Assembly (NCBI RefSeq): GCF_900120295.1
Contig: NZ_LT635470.1
Coordinates: 558,001-622,000 of the forward strand
DNA length: 64,000 bases
Direction of reading: 5' to 3'
Source of the DNA: Blautia sp. Marseille-P3201T
GTDB lineage: Bacteria; Bacillota; Clostridia; Lachnospirales; Lachnospiraceae
Shown here: positions 9,505 to 18,310 of the stretch, piece by piece
Position numbering within the stretch: position 1 is the first letter of the stretch
Layout of the letters: every line of letters starts with the position of its first letter
The notes under the pieces: generated by a model
The model's input: only the letters and a program-made list of their open reading frames with translations
Database searches by the model: none
Told to the model about the DNA's origin: nothing
Program-made: the position numbers and the translations under genes

Positions 9505-9924
9505 ATGGTTCAGTTAATTGTAGGCGAAAAAGGAAAAGGAAAAACAAAAATACTTTTAGACAAAGTAAATAAGGAGATTAAAGAGGCAACCGGTACATTT
9601 GTTTATCTGGATAAGAGCAAGAAACACATGTATGAGTTAAATAACAAAGTACGTCTGATTGATTTGTCTGAGTTTGATGTTCAAAACAGCAGTGAATTTA
9701 TAGGATTTCTTTCCGGTATTCTTTCACAGGATAATGATTTAGAAAGAATTTTCCTGGATAGTTTTCTTAAAATCTCAAAAGTAACAGATGAAGAACTTGC
9801 AGATGTATTAAAACGCCTGCAGACAATGGGCGAGAAATATCAGGTTTCTTTTGTACTCAGCGTTTCAAAAGATGCAAGCCAATTACCGGAATGTGCAAAG
9901 GATATGATTCTCGTTTCTATGTAA
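9505..9924 (+). CDS. Small P-loop ATP-binding protein of unknown function
   Basis: 139 residues beginning with a Walker A motif close to the N-terminus (GEKGKGKTK, residues ~7-15). A Walker B-like stretch lies at ERIFLDSFLK. Short P-loop proteins of this kind in clostridia are sometimes labelled PilT-like, but no pilus genes are here and the protein is too short to be a PilT motor. AGGAGG precedes the ATG by 9 bases. It is monocistronic: its own promoter upstream and a terminator 36 bases downstream. Function unknown. Confidence 0.75.
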   Translation: MVQLIVGEKGKGKTKILLDKVNKEIKEATGTFVYLDKSKKHMYELNNKVRLIDLSEFDVQNSSEFIGFLSGILSQDNDLERIFLDSFLKISKVTDEELADVLKRLQTMGEKYQVSFVLSVSKDASQLPECAKDMILVSM

Positions 9925-9959
9925 TAAGCGATTTGTCCAAAAATATAAAAAATACAAAA

Positions 9960-9996
9960 GCCACCACTCAAAAGTAAACTTGTGTGGTGGCTTTTT
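9960..9996 (+). terminator. Rho-independent terminator
   Basis: Perfect 8-bp stem GCCACCAC / GTGGTGGC with a 16-base loop, followed by TTTTT. It closes the P-loop gene and lies against the 3' end of the convergent DUF378 gene. Confidence 0.85.
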
Positions 9997-10003
9997 CCGT
10001 GGA

Positions 10004-10219
10004 CTATATCTTTTCGCCAAAAGCTTCAATTCTTCCAAATAAAGTAAAAAGATACAAGCCACAAATTCCAACCAGTGCATAAATAATTCTGGTTACCCAT
10101 ACCATATCTCCAAATAAAAAGGTTACCAGATTAAATCGGAAAAAGCCAATAAGCCCCCAGTTAACTGCACCGATTAAAGCAATTACTAATGCTGTGTAAT
10201 CTAAAGCTCTGCTACTCAT
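10004..10219 (-). CDS. DUF378-family small membrane protein
   Basis: 71 residues with two hydrophobic helices (about 8-28 and 44-64). The stretch LVIALIGAVNWGLIGFFRFN is typical of the DUF378/YuzA family of small membrane proteins, whose function is not known. AAAGGAGG precedes the ATG by 8 bases. It is divergent from the HlyD-like gene, with a 140-base region between them. Confidence 0.85.
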   Translation of the reverse strand: MSSRALDYTALVIALIGAVNWGLIGFFRFNLVTFLFGDMVWVTRIIYALVGICGLYLFTLFGRIEAFGEKI

Positions 10220-10359
10220 AAATAAAGCCTCCTTTATCCTTATTTAGTGTGTCCGCAAATTTCTGTTTCTATACAATTTTTTTCTATTGTGCTTCCATAT
10301 AGAAAATGTTAAAATAAAATATAATGCTGAAGAGACAATGAAGACAAAGGAGATTAAAG

Positions 10360-11841
10360 TTGTCAATCGGGAAAAAAAGTTTTAAAAAAATCAAACAGTT
10401 TTTTCTGTTTTTAAAAAAATTATTTACATTTAATATTACAACCATTATGTTTGGCGTTTTATTGTTGTACATGATCATTACCGTCATTTTATATGCTACT
10501 TCCGGTCATGTTACCTCTTATCAGGTTACGGTAGGGCCATTGACCAAAAATCCTGTATGCAATGCTCTTGCCATTCGTCAAGAGCAGATTGTACCGGCCG
10601 GCGGATCCGGTTATATTGATTACTATGCACGAGAAGGTATGCAGGTGCGAAAAAATGGTTCTGTATATGCACTGGATAATCAAAAGACAGAGACTTCAGA
10701 TATAGACCTTTCTGCTGAACAATTAGAAAAAATGAGAGCCAGTATGGCAAAATTTTCTTATGGTTTTCAAGGAAGTGATTTTTATGATACTTACAGTTTC
10801 AAATATGAATTACAGGGAAACATTCTTCATGCTTCCGGTGTAATGGAGTCCTCAGACAATTCTCAGGAAACCGAAAATGAAGACAGTGGTGTTTTAAAAG
10901 GACAAGCAATTGGAGACTCTGTTTCTCTTGGGAACCAAAAGATTTTCACTTCCCCGGAAGCTGGAGTTGTGGTCTATTCTACAGATGGCTACGAAGAAAA
11001 AAACCCGGAAACATTGACGGAAAATGACTTTGATGAAAAAGCTTATAAAAAAACTGAGCTTTTAACAAACGAAAAGATTAAAAAAGGGGAACCAGTGTAC
11101 AAGGTAATTACCAGTGAAGAATGGACTTTAATGGTTCCTCTTACGGATAAACTGGCTGCTACAATAGCAGATAGAAGCAGTATCAAAGTGAAGTTCTTAA
11201 AAGATGGCGAAAGCCAAAATGGTACATTATCTATTGTGACTATTGGAGAACAAAAGGTTGCACAAATTCAATTAAAGAATGGTATGGCACGTTATGCATC
11301 GGACCGTTTTCTGGAGATTGAACTGGTAGTAAATACTCGAAGCGGCTTAAAAATACCGGTAAGTTCTATCGTCACAAAAGAATTTTATCTTATTCCAAGA
11401 GATTTCCTTGCTAACGGAAATAATACAGAAGGAAAAGGATTTATACGGGAATTACAACATAAAAACAAAGCATCGACCACAGAATTTGTAGAAGCTGTCA
11501 TTTATAAAGAAACCGATGAAGAAGGAAACGAAATCACCTATGACAATGCCGAACTTTCAGGTGGATACTGCTATGTAGATAAAGAAACCTTCAAAGAAGG
11601 GGACGTTCTGATTAAGCCTGATTCTAACGAAACCTTTGTTGTAGGTGAAGTCGATTATCTGGAAGGAGTGTATGGCATGAATAAAGGTTATGCTGTCTTC
11701 CGACAAATCGAAATTCTCGATCAAAATGAAGAATATTGTATTGTAGAGCAGGGTACTTCCTATGGTCTTCAGCCGTTTGATTATATTGTATTAGATGGTG
11801 AAGAAGTAAAAGAAGAAGATATTCTGTCTGGTACTTACTAA
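10360..11841 (+). CDS. HlyD-like membrane fusion/adaptor protein
   Basis: 493 residues from a TTG start with AAAGGAGAT 7 bases upstream. A basic N-terminus is followed by one membrane helix (residues ~27-47) and an extracytoplasmic region with barrel-sandwich features (residues ~75-110, GYIDYYAREGMQVRKNGSVY, and a second half around 180-215). The C-terminal part has beta-barrel character. In Lachnospiraceae such HlyD-like proteins sit directly before yggS-sepF. No export ATPase or permease is encoded nearby, so a role in the division cluster rather than in drug export is possible. Confidence 0.7.
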   Translation: MSIGKKSFKKIKQFFLFLKKLFTFNITTIMFGVLLLYMIITVILYATSGHVTSYQVTVGPLTKNPVCNALAIRQEQIVPAGGSGYIDYYAREGMQVRKNGSVYALDNQKTETSDIDLSAEQLEKMRASMAKFSYGFQGSDFYDTYSFKYELQGNILHASGVMESSDNSQETENEDSGVLKGQAIGDSVSLGNQKIFTSPEAGVVVYSTDGYEEKNPETLTENDFDEKAYKKTELLTNEKIKKGEPVYKVITSEEWTLMVPLTDKLAATIADRSSIKVKFLKDGESQNGTLSIVTIGEQKVAQIQLKNGMARYASDRFLEIELVVNTRSGLKIPVSSIVTKEFYLIPRDFLANGNNTEGKGFIRELQHKNKASTTEFVEAVIYKETDEEGNEITYDNAELSGGYCYVDKETFKEGDVLIKPDSNETFVVGEVDYLEGVYGMNKGYAVFRQIEILDQNEEYCIVEQGTSYGLQPFDYIVLDGEEVKEEDILSGTY

Positions 11842-11856
11842 GGAAAGGAGACTATT

Positions 11857-12552
11857 ATGAGTGTCTGTGAAAATTATAAAGAAGTGGAACAGCGTGTAGA
11901 AGCGGCATGTATGCGCGCGGGAAGGAGTCGCAAAGATGTTACTTTAATTGCAGTAAGTAAAACAAAGCCTGTTTCTATGATAGAAGAACTCCTTCCATTA
12001 GGAGTAACCGAGTTTGGAGAAAATAAAGTCCAGGAACTTACTGCAAAGGCAGAAATTCTCCCCTCTACTCTTAACTGGCATATGATTGGACATTTACAAA
12101 GAAATAAAGTAAAATACATTGTTGATAAGGCTTGTTTAATTCATTCTGTCGACTCTTTACGCCTTGCAGAGGAAATCAGTAAAGAAGCAGAAAAAAAACA
12201 GGTTATTGCAAATATTTTAATTGAAGTAAATGTAGCGGAAGAGGAAAGTAAATTTGGCGTATCCACAACAGAAGTAATTCCTCTGCTTGAAAAAATTTCA
12301 CTTCTTCCTAATATTGCTGTTCATGGTCTTATGACCATTGCCCCTTACGTGGAAAATCCAGAAGAAAACCGGTGGATTTTTCATAAATTAAAAAATTTAA
12401 GTATTGACATTAAAGAGAAAAACTTTGATAATGTTACTATGGATGTCCTGAGTATGGGCATGACAGGTGACTATGAAGTCGCCATTGAAGAAGGGGCTAC
12501 TCATGTACGAGTAGGAACCGGCATCTTCGGAGAAAGAAATTATACCATATAA
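11857..12552 (+). CDS. yggS: YggS-family pyridoxal phosphate homeostasis protein
   Basis: 231 residues, the usual length. The PLP-binding lysine lies in TLIAVSKTKP, and the family stretches FGENKVQELTAK, WHMIGHLQRNKVKYI and LSMGMTGDYEVAIEEGATHV are present. YggS/YlmE binds PLP without known catalysis and affects vitamin B6 and amino-acid balance. In Gram-positives it lies beside sepF, as here (20 bp gap). Confidence 0.95.
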   Translation: MSVCENYKEVEQRVEAACMRAGRSRKDVTLIAVSKTKPVSMIEELLPLGVTEFGENKVQELTAKAEILPSTLNWHMIGHLQRNKVKYIVDKACLIHSVDSLRLAEEISKEAEKKQVIANILIEVNVAEEESKFGVSTTEVIPLLEKISLLPNIAVHGLMTIAPYVENPEENRWIFHKLKNLSIDIKEKNFDNVTMDVLSMGMTGDYEVAIEEGATHVRVGTGIFGERNYTI

Positions 12553-12572
12553 TAGATAGGAGATTTTATAAA

Positions 12573-13148
12573 ATGAATATTTTAGGTAAATTTATAGATG
12601 CTGTAAAGGTAAACGATGATTTTGATGATGACGATTTTTTAGATGATTTCGATGACGATTTTGAAGACGAAAAACCTAAAAAAAGATTTTTCAAAAAATT
12701 AGATGACGATTTCGATGATGATTTTGATGATATTTCTTCAACGAAAAGCTATAAAAAAGCAGAAAAACAAACTGCTGCAACAAAACAGCCAAAACCTGCA
12801 AAACAAACATCCGCTTCCAGCAAAGTAACACCTATGTACAACGTAAAGAAAAAACCATCTTCCAGTGAAGTCTGTGTAATTAAGCCAAAACAATTTGATG
12901 ATGCAACAGAAATCGTTGACGCACTTTTGGACAACTGCACTGTAATTTTAAATTTAGAAGGTCTGGATATTAATCTTGCTCAGCACATTATTGATTTTAC
13001 TTCCGGAGCCAGCTATTCTATTCAGGGAAGCATTCGTAAAGTTTCTTCTTATATCTTTATTTTAACACCGGAAGGTGTGGATATTACCGGTGACTCTCAG
13101 GAGTTACTTAATGACATCACAGGCGGCTCTATGTACGAAGGGATTTAA
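12573..13148 (+). CDS. sepF: Cell division protein SepF
   Basis: 191 residues. The C-terminal ~85 residues form the SepF domain (VCVIKPKQFDDATEIVDALL, LDINLAQHIIDF, FILTPEGVDI), which binds FtsZ and curves rings at the membrane. The N-terminal amphipathic helix (MNILGKFIDAVKV) is the expected membrane anchor. The linker is striking: tandem DDDF-type acidic/aromatic repeats at residues ~17-50, then a Lys/Ala/Gln-rich stretch. It is followed by ylmH after 9 bp. Confidence 0.93.
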   Translation: MNILGKFIDAVKVNDDFDDDDFLDDFDDDFEDEKPKKRFFKKLDDDFDDDFDDISSTKSYKKAEKQTAATKQPKPAKQTSASSKVTPMYNVKKKPSSSEVCVIKPKQFDDATEIVDALLDNCTVILNLEGLDINLAQHIIDFTSGASYSIQGSIRKVSSYIFILTPEGVDITGDSQELLNDITGGSMYEGI

Positions 13149-13157
13149 TCTTGCCTT

Positions 13158-13910
13158 ATGGAAAAAGAAGAGTTATTTAAAAAACGTATGTTAGAGTTAA
13201 GTAAGAAATCCTACTATAGAGGAATTCTTACTTACTCTGATTTTTTAGATTTAAACGAACAAAATATTCTTCACAGTCTTTCTTTTCAGGATACAGGAGT
13301 TCAAGTTCTGTTATTTGGAGGCTATGACACGGCAGAGCGTCAGATGGCGGCATTCGTATCTGATGCTTTTTATTGTAAAGAAGATTATCCAATTGACTGT
13401 ATCAAAATATCTCCTTTAAATAGAAAATTTTCCGATGTTTTGACACATCGTGATTATCTGGGTTCCATTTTAAATCTGGGAATTGAGCGTTGTAAAATCG
13501 GTGATATTTTAGTAGAAGAAGATGGCGCCTTTGTTTTTTGTCATACTTCTATGACAAATTTTCTTATGGAGGAAATCTGCCGTATTAAGCATACACCTGT
13601 AAATACAGAGTTAATTACAGAAGAGAACCAGCTTCCTGCTCCCAAAAGAGAAGAAATTTCAGGTACAGTTGCTTCTCCACGTCTGGATAGTGTGATCGGA
13701 CTTGCCTTCCATACGTCCAGAAGCAGTATGATTTCTTATATTGAAGGCGGTAAAGTTTTCATAAATGGAAAAAGTGTTGTATCTAATGGATATGTTTTAA
13801 AAGAAGGAGATATTGTATCTGTCCGAGGAAAAGGAAAATTTCAATTTCATTCCGTAACCAGTAAAACAAAGAAAAATCGTTATCATATAATTTTACATAA
13901 ATATTGTTAG
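13158..13910 (+). CDS. ylmH: YlmH-like S4-domain RNA-binding protein
   Basis: 250 residues. The C-terminal S4 domain is clear (RLDSVIGLAFHTSRSSMISY ... INGKSVVSNGYVLKEGDIV), preceded by the YlmH N-terminal domain with FGGYDTAERQMAAF. YlmH binds RNA and the ribosome and has been connected with ribosome rescue in Bacillus. The Shine-Dalgarno is weak and distant (GAAGGG inside the end of sepF), which suggests coupling to sepF translation. Confidence 0.9.
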   Translation: MEKEELFKKRMLELSKKSYYRGILTYSDFLDLNEQNILHSLSFQDTGVQVLLFGGYDTAERQMAAFVSDAFYCKEDYPIDCIKISPLNRKFSDVLTHRDYLGSILNLGIERCKIGDILVEEDGAFVFCHTSMTNFLMEEICRIKHTPVNTELITEENQLPAPKREEISGTVASPRLDSVIGLAFHTSRSSMISYIEGGKVFINGKSVVSNGYVLKEGDIVSVRGKGKFQFHSVTSKTKKNRYHIILHKYC

Positions 13911-13925
13911 ACAGGAGGTTTTTCA

Positions 13926-15038
13926 ATGGGAGAAGAAATTTTACAAGTGAAAAAAAATGGAGATTTTCACTACAACATTTTTTTTGAAAAAAGTTTTTCA
14001 AAATTATCAGAAAAATTAAATTCTTTAAACAAAAAAGGGCGAAAAATTTGTATTGTAACAGATACGAATGTTGCTCCTCTTTATCTTGAAACAATTATGG
14101 ATGAGCTTAAAAATACAGATTTAAGTGTCACTTCATACGTTCTTCCTGCCGGAGAAGCAAATAAAAACTTAAAAGAAATTGAAGGTATTTATGAACACTT
14201 AATTATCAATCATTTTGACAGAGGAGATTTATTAGCAGCTTTAGGCGGCGGTGTAATCGGAGATATGACAGGTTTTACTGCAGCTACCTATCTGCGTGGA
14301 ATTGACTTTATACAAATTCCTACAACATTACTGGCCCAAGTGGACAGCAGTATAGGTGGAAAGACCGGCGTAGATTTCGGACAATACAAAAATATGGTAG
14401 GGGCTTTTCACCAGCCTCTGTTTGTCTACGCAAATGTACAGACTCTCAAAACATTGCCAGAGACAGAATTCACCAGCGGAATGGGTGAGGTAGTAAAGCA
14501 TGGTTTTATACGAAATAAAAATTACAGTCAATGGCTTTTAATGCATAAAAAAGAAATTATGGATAGACAACTGGATATATGCCAGGAAATGATATTCCAA
14601 AGTTGTGTCATCAAAAAAACCATTGTAGAAAATGATCCTTTAGAGCATGGAGAGCGCGCCGTTTTAAATTTTGGACATACTATCGGTCATGCTGTAGAAA
14701 AATTAAAGAACTTTTCTCTCCATCATGGTCATTGTGTCTCTATTGGCTGTGCTGCAGCTTCTTATTTGTCCTGGAAAAAGGGATATCTATCTGAAAGTGA
14801 ATATAGAAAAGCTCTGGAAGAATTAAAAGCTTTCCATCTACCTGTAAAAGTAAGTGGATTATCCTGCGAAGATATTTTGATGACTACCAAATCAGATAAA
14901 AAGATGGATAAAGGTCATATTCGCTTTATTTTATTAGAAAAATGCGGAAATGCAATTATTGATACTTCCTTACAGGACTCCGATTTAATGGAAGCTATAA
15001 AAGAAATATGTACGGAAGATAAGGAGGCTGCTTTATGA
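13926..15038 (+). CDS. aroB: 3-dehydroquinate synthase
   Basis: 370 residues. NAD-binding and metal motifs are present: ALGGGVIGDMTGF, IQIPTTLLAQVDSSIGGKTG, and the zinc histidines in NFGHTIGHAVE and HGHCVS. AroB converts DAHP to 3-dehydroquinate in the shikimate pathway. No other aro gene is nearby. It occupies the place between ylmH and lspA where divIVA is often found, so the coupling with division genes is unusual. It overlaps lspA by 4 bp. Confidence 0.95.
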   Translation: MGEEILQVKKNGDFHYNIFFEKSFSKLSEKLNSLNKKGRKICIVTDTNVAPLYLETIMDELKNTDLSVTSYVLPAGEANKNLKEIEGIYEHLIINHFDRGDLLAALGGGVIGDMTGFTAATYLRGIDFIQIPTTLLAQVDSSIGGKTGVDFGQYKNMVGAFHQPLFVYANVQTLKTLPETEFTSGMGEVVKHGFIRNKNYSQWLLMHKKEIMDRQLDICQEMIFQSCVIKKTIVENDPLEHGERAVLNFGHTIGHAVEKLKNFSLHHGHCVSIGCAAASYLSWKKGYLSESEYRKALEELKAFHLPVKVSGLSCEDILMTTKSDKKMDKGHIRFILLEKCGNAIIDTSLQDSDLMEAIKEICTEDKEAAL

Positions 15039-15535
15039 GAAAAAAACAACGTATTCTATCCTTCTTTCAACTTTTTATCGCTGTCACACTGCTGACAGGA
15101 TTTGATCAATTGACAAAATTTCTGGCTGTTAAAAATTTAAAAAACAAAGCGGATATTCCTTTAATCCCGGATGTTTTGTATTTTCAATATCTGGAAAACA
15201 GAGGAGCTGCTTTTGGTATCTTCCAAGACCAGAAAATTTTCCTGGTAGTTTTAACCAGCTTAATTTTAGTCGGTGTGTGTTATGTGCTATGGAAAATTCC
15301 AGCAGATAAAAAATACATTTTCTTAAAACTCTTATGCTTTCTAATTACAGCAGGAGGTATTGGAAATCTAATTGACAGAATTCGGCTGGATTATGTTATT
15401 GATTTTATTTACTTTGCCCCTATTGATTTCCCTGTTTTTAATGTAGCGGATATCTATGTAAGTGTGGGTATGGTTTTATTGTTTATTGTAGTTTTGTTTT
15501 ATTACAAAGACGAAGATTTTAATTTTTTAAAATGA
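15035..15535 (+). CDS. lspA: Lipoprotein signal peptidase (signal peptidase II)
   Basis: 166 residues with four predicted membrane helices. The catalytic aspartates lie in the expected motifs GGIGNLIDRIRLDYVIDF and FPVFNVADIYVSVG; ENRGAAFGIF is also conserved. LspA removes signal peptides from prolipoproteins such as the binding protein at 30655-31743. It starts with ATGA overlap after aroB and ends 28 bp before rluD. Confidence 0.95.
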   Translation: MRKKQRILSFFQLFIAVTLLTGFDQLTKFLAVKNLKNKADIPLIPDVLYFQYLENRGAAFGIFQDQKIFLVVLTSLILVGVCYVLWKIPADKKYIFLKLLCFLITAGGIGNLIDRIRLDYVIDFIYFAPIDFPVFNVADIYVSVGMVLLFIVVLFYYKDEDFNFLK

Positions 15536-15563
15536 AAATGCAAAGAATAAAGGAGTTTGATTT

Positions 15564-16481
15564 ATGAAACAACTTTGTCTGCAAGTAGATGCTGCGTATG
15601 CCGGAGAAAGAGTTGATAAGTATTTAGCAGAAGTAATGAATGACTACTCTCGCTCTTTTTTACAAAAACAATTAAAAGAAGGAAATGTAAGCGTCAACGA
15701 AAAACAAGCAAAAGCCAGCCTGAAAGTAGCAGAAGATGATGAAGTTCGTATTTTCATTCCGGAAAATAAAGAACCGGATATTGAGCCGGAAAATATTCCT
15801 CTAGATATTCTCTATGAAGACACACAGCTTCTGGTGGTAAATAAACCAAAAGGAATGGTCGTTCATCCCAGCGCAGGACATTATTCTAAAACATTGGTAA
15901 ATGCTTTAATGTTTCACTGTAAAGATCAGCTTTCCGGTATAAATGGTGTATTAAGACCGGGAATTGTGCATAGAATTGATATGGATACAACCGGAGCTTT
16001 AGTCGTATGCAAAACAGATCTGGCTCATCAAAGCCTGGCAGAGCAGTTAAAGGTGCATAGCATTACGCGGCGCTATCGGGCGATTGTTCATGGGTGTTTA
16101 AAAGAAGACACCGGCACAATAGAAGGTACTATCGGGAGACATCCTACAGAGCGAAAAAAAATGGCAATTAATGTTAAAAACGGAAAACCTGCAACAACTC
16201 ATTATAAAGTTCTGGAACGATTTGAAAAGTTTACTTATGTTGAATGTGAGCTTGAAACAGGACGTACGCATCAAATTCGTGTGCACATGAGCAGTATTGG
16301 TCATCCCCTTTTAGGTGATATCGTTTACGGACCAAGAAAATCTGCAGTTGCCGGTCTTCAAGGACAGACACTCCACGCTATGGTTCTTGGATTTATTCAC
16401 CCTGTTTCAGGAGAATATATGGAATTTACAGCTCCACTTCCAGAGTATTTTGAAAAACTGCTAAAAAAATTCAGAAAATAG
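15564..16481 (+). CDS. rluD: RluD-family 23S rRNA pseudouridine synthase
   Basis: 305 residues: N-terminal S4 domain (residues ~12-75) and the RluA/RluD catalytic domain with the catalytic Asp in GIVHRIDMDTTGALVV and the C-terminal ETGRTHQIRVHM motif. It makes pseudouridines in large-subunit rRNA. lspA-rluD adjacency is a common Firmicute arrangement (the Bacillus homologue is YlyB). AAAGGAG precedes the ATG. Confidence 0.92.
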   Translation: MKQLCLQVDAAYAGERVDKYLAEVMNDYSRSFLQKQLKEGNVSVNEKQAKASLKVAEDDEVRIFIPENKEPDIEPENIPLDILYEDTQLLVVNKPKGMVVHPSAGHYSKTLVNALMFHCKDQLSGINGVLRPGIVHRIDMDTTGALVVCKTDLAHQSLAEQLKVHSITRRYRAIVHGCLKEDTGTIEGTIGRHPTERKKMAINVKNGKPATTHYKVLERFEKFTYVECELETGRTHQIRVHMSSIGHPLLGDIVYGPRKSAVAGLQGQTLHAMVLGFIHPVSGEYMEFTAPLPEYFEKLLKKFRK

Positions 16482-16570
16482 TCAGGAAAATATATACATT
16501 TACTAAAAAATGGATTATAATAACAGTAACAACAAAATGAGCATTGCATAAAAGAGAGGAGTGTGTGGTT

Positions 16571-17200
16571 ATGGCAGAAAATACAGTTATAACAATCGGA
16601 CGTCAATATGGAAGCGGAGGACGAGAGATAGGACTTCGCCTTGCAGATGAGCTAGGTATTAAATGCTATGACAAAGAGCTATTAAATCGAGCAGCAAAGG
16701 ATAGTGGTATTTGTGAGGAATTATTCGAACATCATGATGAGAAACCGACAAACAGCTTTTTATATTCTCTGGTAATGGATACATATTCCTTTGGTTATTC
16801 ATCTGCGGCTTTTGCTGATATGCCTATTAACCATAAAGTTTTTCTGGCACAGTTTGATACTATTAAAAAGCTGGCACAAGAAGAGTCCTGTGTTATTGTA
16901 GGTCGTTGTGCAGATTACGCTTTAGCGGATTATGAAAATGCTTTCAGTGTATTTATTCATGCAGACATGGATAAACGAATTCGTCGTATTGCAACTAAAT
17001 ATGAGCTATCTGATTCAGCAGCAAAAGATAGAATACGCAAAACAGACAAACAAAGAGCCAGCTATTATAACTATTACACCAGCAAGAAATGGGCAGAGGC
17101 TGCCGGATATGATTTATGCCTTGACAGCGGTGTATTTGGTATCGAAGGCTGTATAGAAATGATTAAGAAAATGTTAGAATTAAAAAAACGCAAAATCTAA
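16571..17200 (+). CDS. Cytidylate kinase-like P-loop protein
   Basis: 209 residues from the ATG at 16571, which has AGAGAGGAG 9 bases upstream; an earlier TTG at 16544 has no such site. The P-loop is GRQYGSGGREIG near the N-terminus, followed by LADELGIKCYDKELL as in cytidylate kinase-like proteins of the Cytidylate_kin2 type. True CMP kinase function is not assured, because this branch differs from Cmk. A basic C-terminus (KKMLELKKRKI) and a strong terminator follow. Confidence 0.85.
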   Translation: MAENTVITIGRQYGSGGREIGLRLADELGIKCYDKELLNRAAKDSGICEELFEHHDEKPTNSFLYSLVMDTYSFGYSSAAFADMPINHKVFLAQFDTIKKLAQEESCVIVGRCADYALADYENAFSVFIHADMDKRIRRIATKYELSDSAAKDRIRKTDKQRASYYNYYTSKKWAEAAGYDLCLDSGVFGIEGCIEMIKKMLELKKRKI

Positions 17201-17230
17201 CAAAACTGCTCAAACTTAAATACTCAGTAT

Positions 17231-17286
17231 AAAAAGAGGATGTCGCTTTATGAACATAAATGTTTAAAGCGACATCCTCTTTTTTA
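17231..17286. terminator. Bidirectional terminator
   Basis: Long stem AAAAGAGGATGTCGCTTTA / TAAAGCGACATCCTCTTTT with a ~13-base loop, A-tract on the left and T-tract on the right. It serves both the kinase-like gene and the convergent ttcA, whose stop codon lies on its edge. Confidence 0.9.
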
Positions 17287-18000
17287 TTTACTCCACCCTG
17301 AAATAGAGCTATTTTGAATTGCTGTAAACATTCTTTCCTTAACTCCGGGGTTTTCCTTTGTAAGTGTTTTTAAAAGTTCTTTTGCATATTGCCGTTTTGT
17401 ATATCCATCTACAGGACATGGGCTTTTCTCAATCATCAGCTGGTATTTATTCTTAAATCCAATCACATCAGCTTCATTTACATAGAGCAGAGGACGAATT
17501 ACCGTTAAATCCATTCGGTCCAGGTAAGTTTTAGGAGAGAACGTATGAAATCTTCCTTCGTAAATTAAAGAAAGCAGCATTGTTTCTACTACATCATCTT
17601 TATGATGAGCGTAAGCCACTTTATTGCATCCTAAATCTTTAGCAGCATTGTTTAATGCGCCTTTTCTCATTTTCGCACAAAGAGAACATGGATTTTTCTC
17701 TTTTCTTTCTTCAAAAATAATAGGAGCAATATCTGTTTTTACAAGGGTAAAAGGAATTTCCAACTTCTTGCACAAATCTTCAATTTTGTCCGGGCAAAAA
17801 TCTTTATGTCCTAAATCAACGGTAATTCCTTCCAATTGGAAATGCTTTGGATAAAAACGCCTGAGGCCATGAAGCGCATAGAGCATCGTAAGGCTGTCCT
17901 TTCCTCCTGAAATACCTACAGCAATTTTATCACCTTCTTCTATTAATTGAAATTCATCTACAGCCTTTCTAGTAAGGCTTAATAATTTCTGTAATGTCAT
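17284..18000 (-). CDS. ttcA: TtcA-family tRNA 2-thiolation ATPase
   Basis: 238 residues. The PP-loop SGGKDS (residues ~30-35) binds ATP, and the cysteines of CSLCAKMRKG match the iron-sulfur site of TtcA. AHHKDDVVETMLLSL is the second family motif. TtcA-type enzymes thiolate tRNA cytidine or related positions. A second TtcA-like protein, with an N-terminal rhodanese domain, lies at 33141-34301, so this genome has at least two. The gene is alone on the minus strand. Confidence 0.88.
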   Translation of the reverse strand: MTLQKLLSLTRKAVDEFQLIEEGDKIAVGISGGKDSLTMLYALHGLRRFYPKHFQLEGITVDLGHKDFCPDKIEDLCKKLEIPFTLVKTDIAPIIFEERKEKNPCSLCAKMRKGALNNAAKDLGCNKVAYAHHKDDVVETMLLSLIYEGRFHTFSPKTYLDRMDLTVIRPLLYVNEADVIGFKNKYQLMIEKSPCPVDGYTKRQYAKELLKTLTKENPGVKERMFTAIQNSSISGWSK

Positions 18001-18111
18001 AAATATCTATCCTTTCAAGTAATCAATCATTCTTTTACTCCCAAAGAGCATAGCATAGATATAGAAAAAAAGAAAGTTTTTTCTTTGTTTGTAAACACAA
18101 GGTATAAAATT

Positions 18112-18271
18112 CGTGGTATAATAATTGCGCATTGTGCAATTCAAGCCGATTTTATCGGCTTGCCGTCACAAGATGACGGATTATACCGGCAGGCCACGAC
18201 TTGTCGAGAAAATGCTCTGACGAGCGCTTTCTCCCCTGCGTACGTGGTATAATAATTGTGCGTTGTGCAAA
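18112..18271 (+). repeat. Duplicated 28-bp promoter-like repeat around a structured insert
   Basis: A 28-base unit starting CGTGGTATAATAATTG occurs at ~18112-18139 and again at ~18243-18270, differing at two positions. Each copy contains an extended -10 (TGGTATAAT) and ends TTGTGCAA. The ~103 bases between them hold three hairpins: AAGCCGA/TCGGCTT, CCGTCA/TGACGG and GAGAAA..GCTC/GAGC..TTTCTC. The segment lies in the 311-base divergent region between ttcA and the AI-2E family gene. Its G+C content is higher than the surroundings. It resembles a small mobile or repeated intergenic element; no transposase is encoded. Confidence 0.6.
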
Positions 18272-18310
18272 CAGTTGACGAGAAGAGAATAAGAAGAGAG
18301 GAGGCGCAGT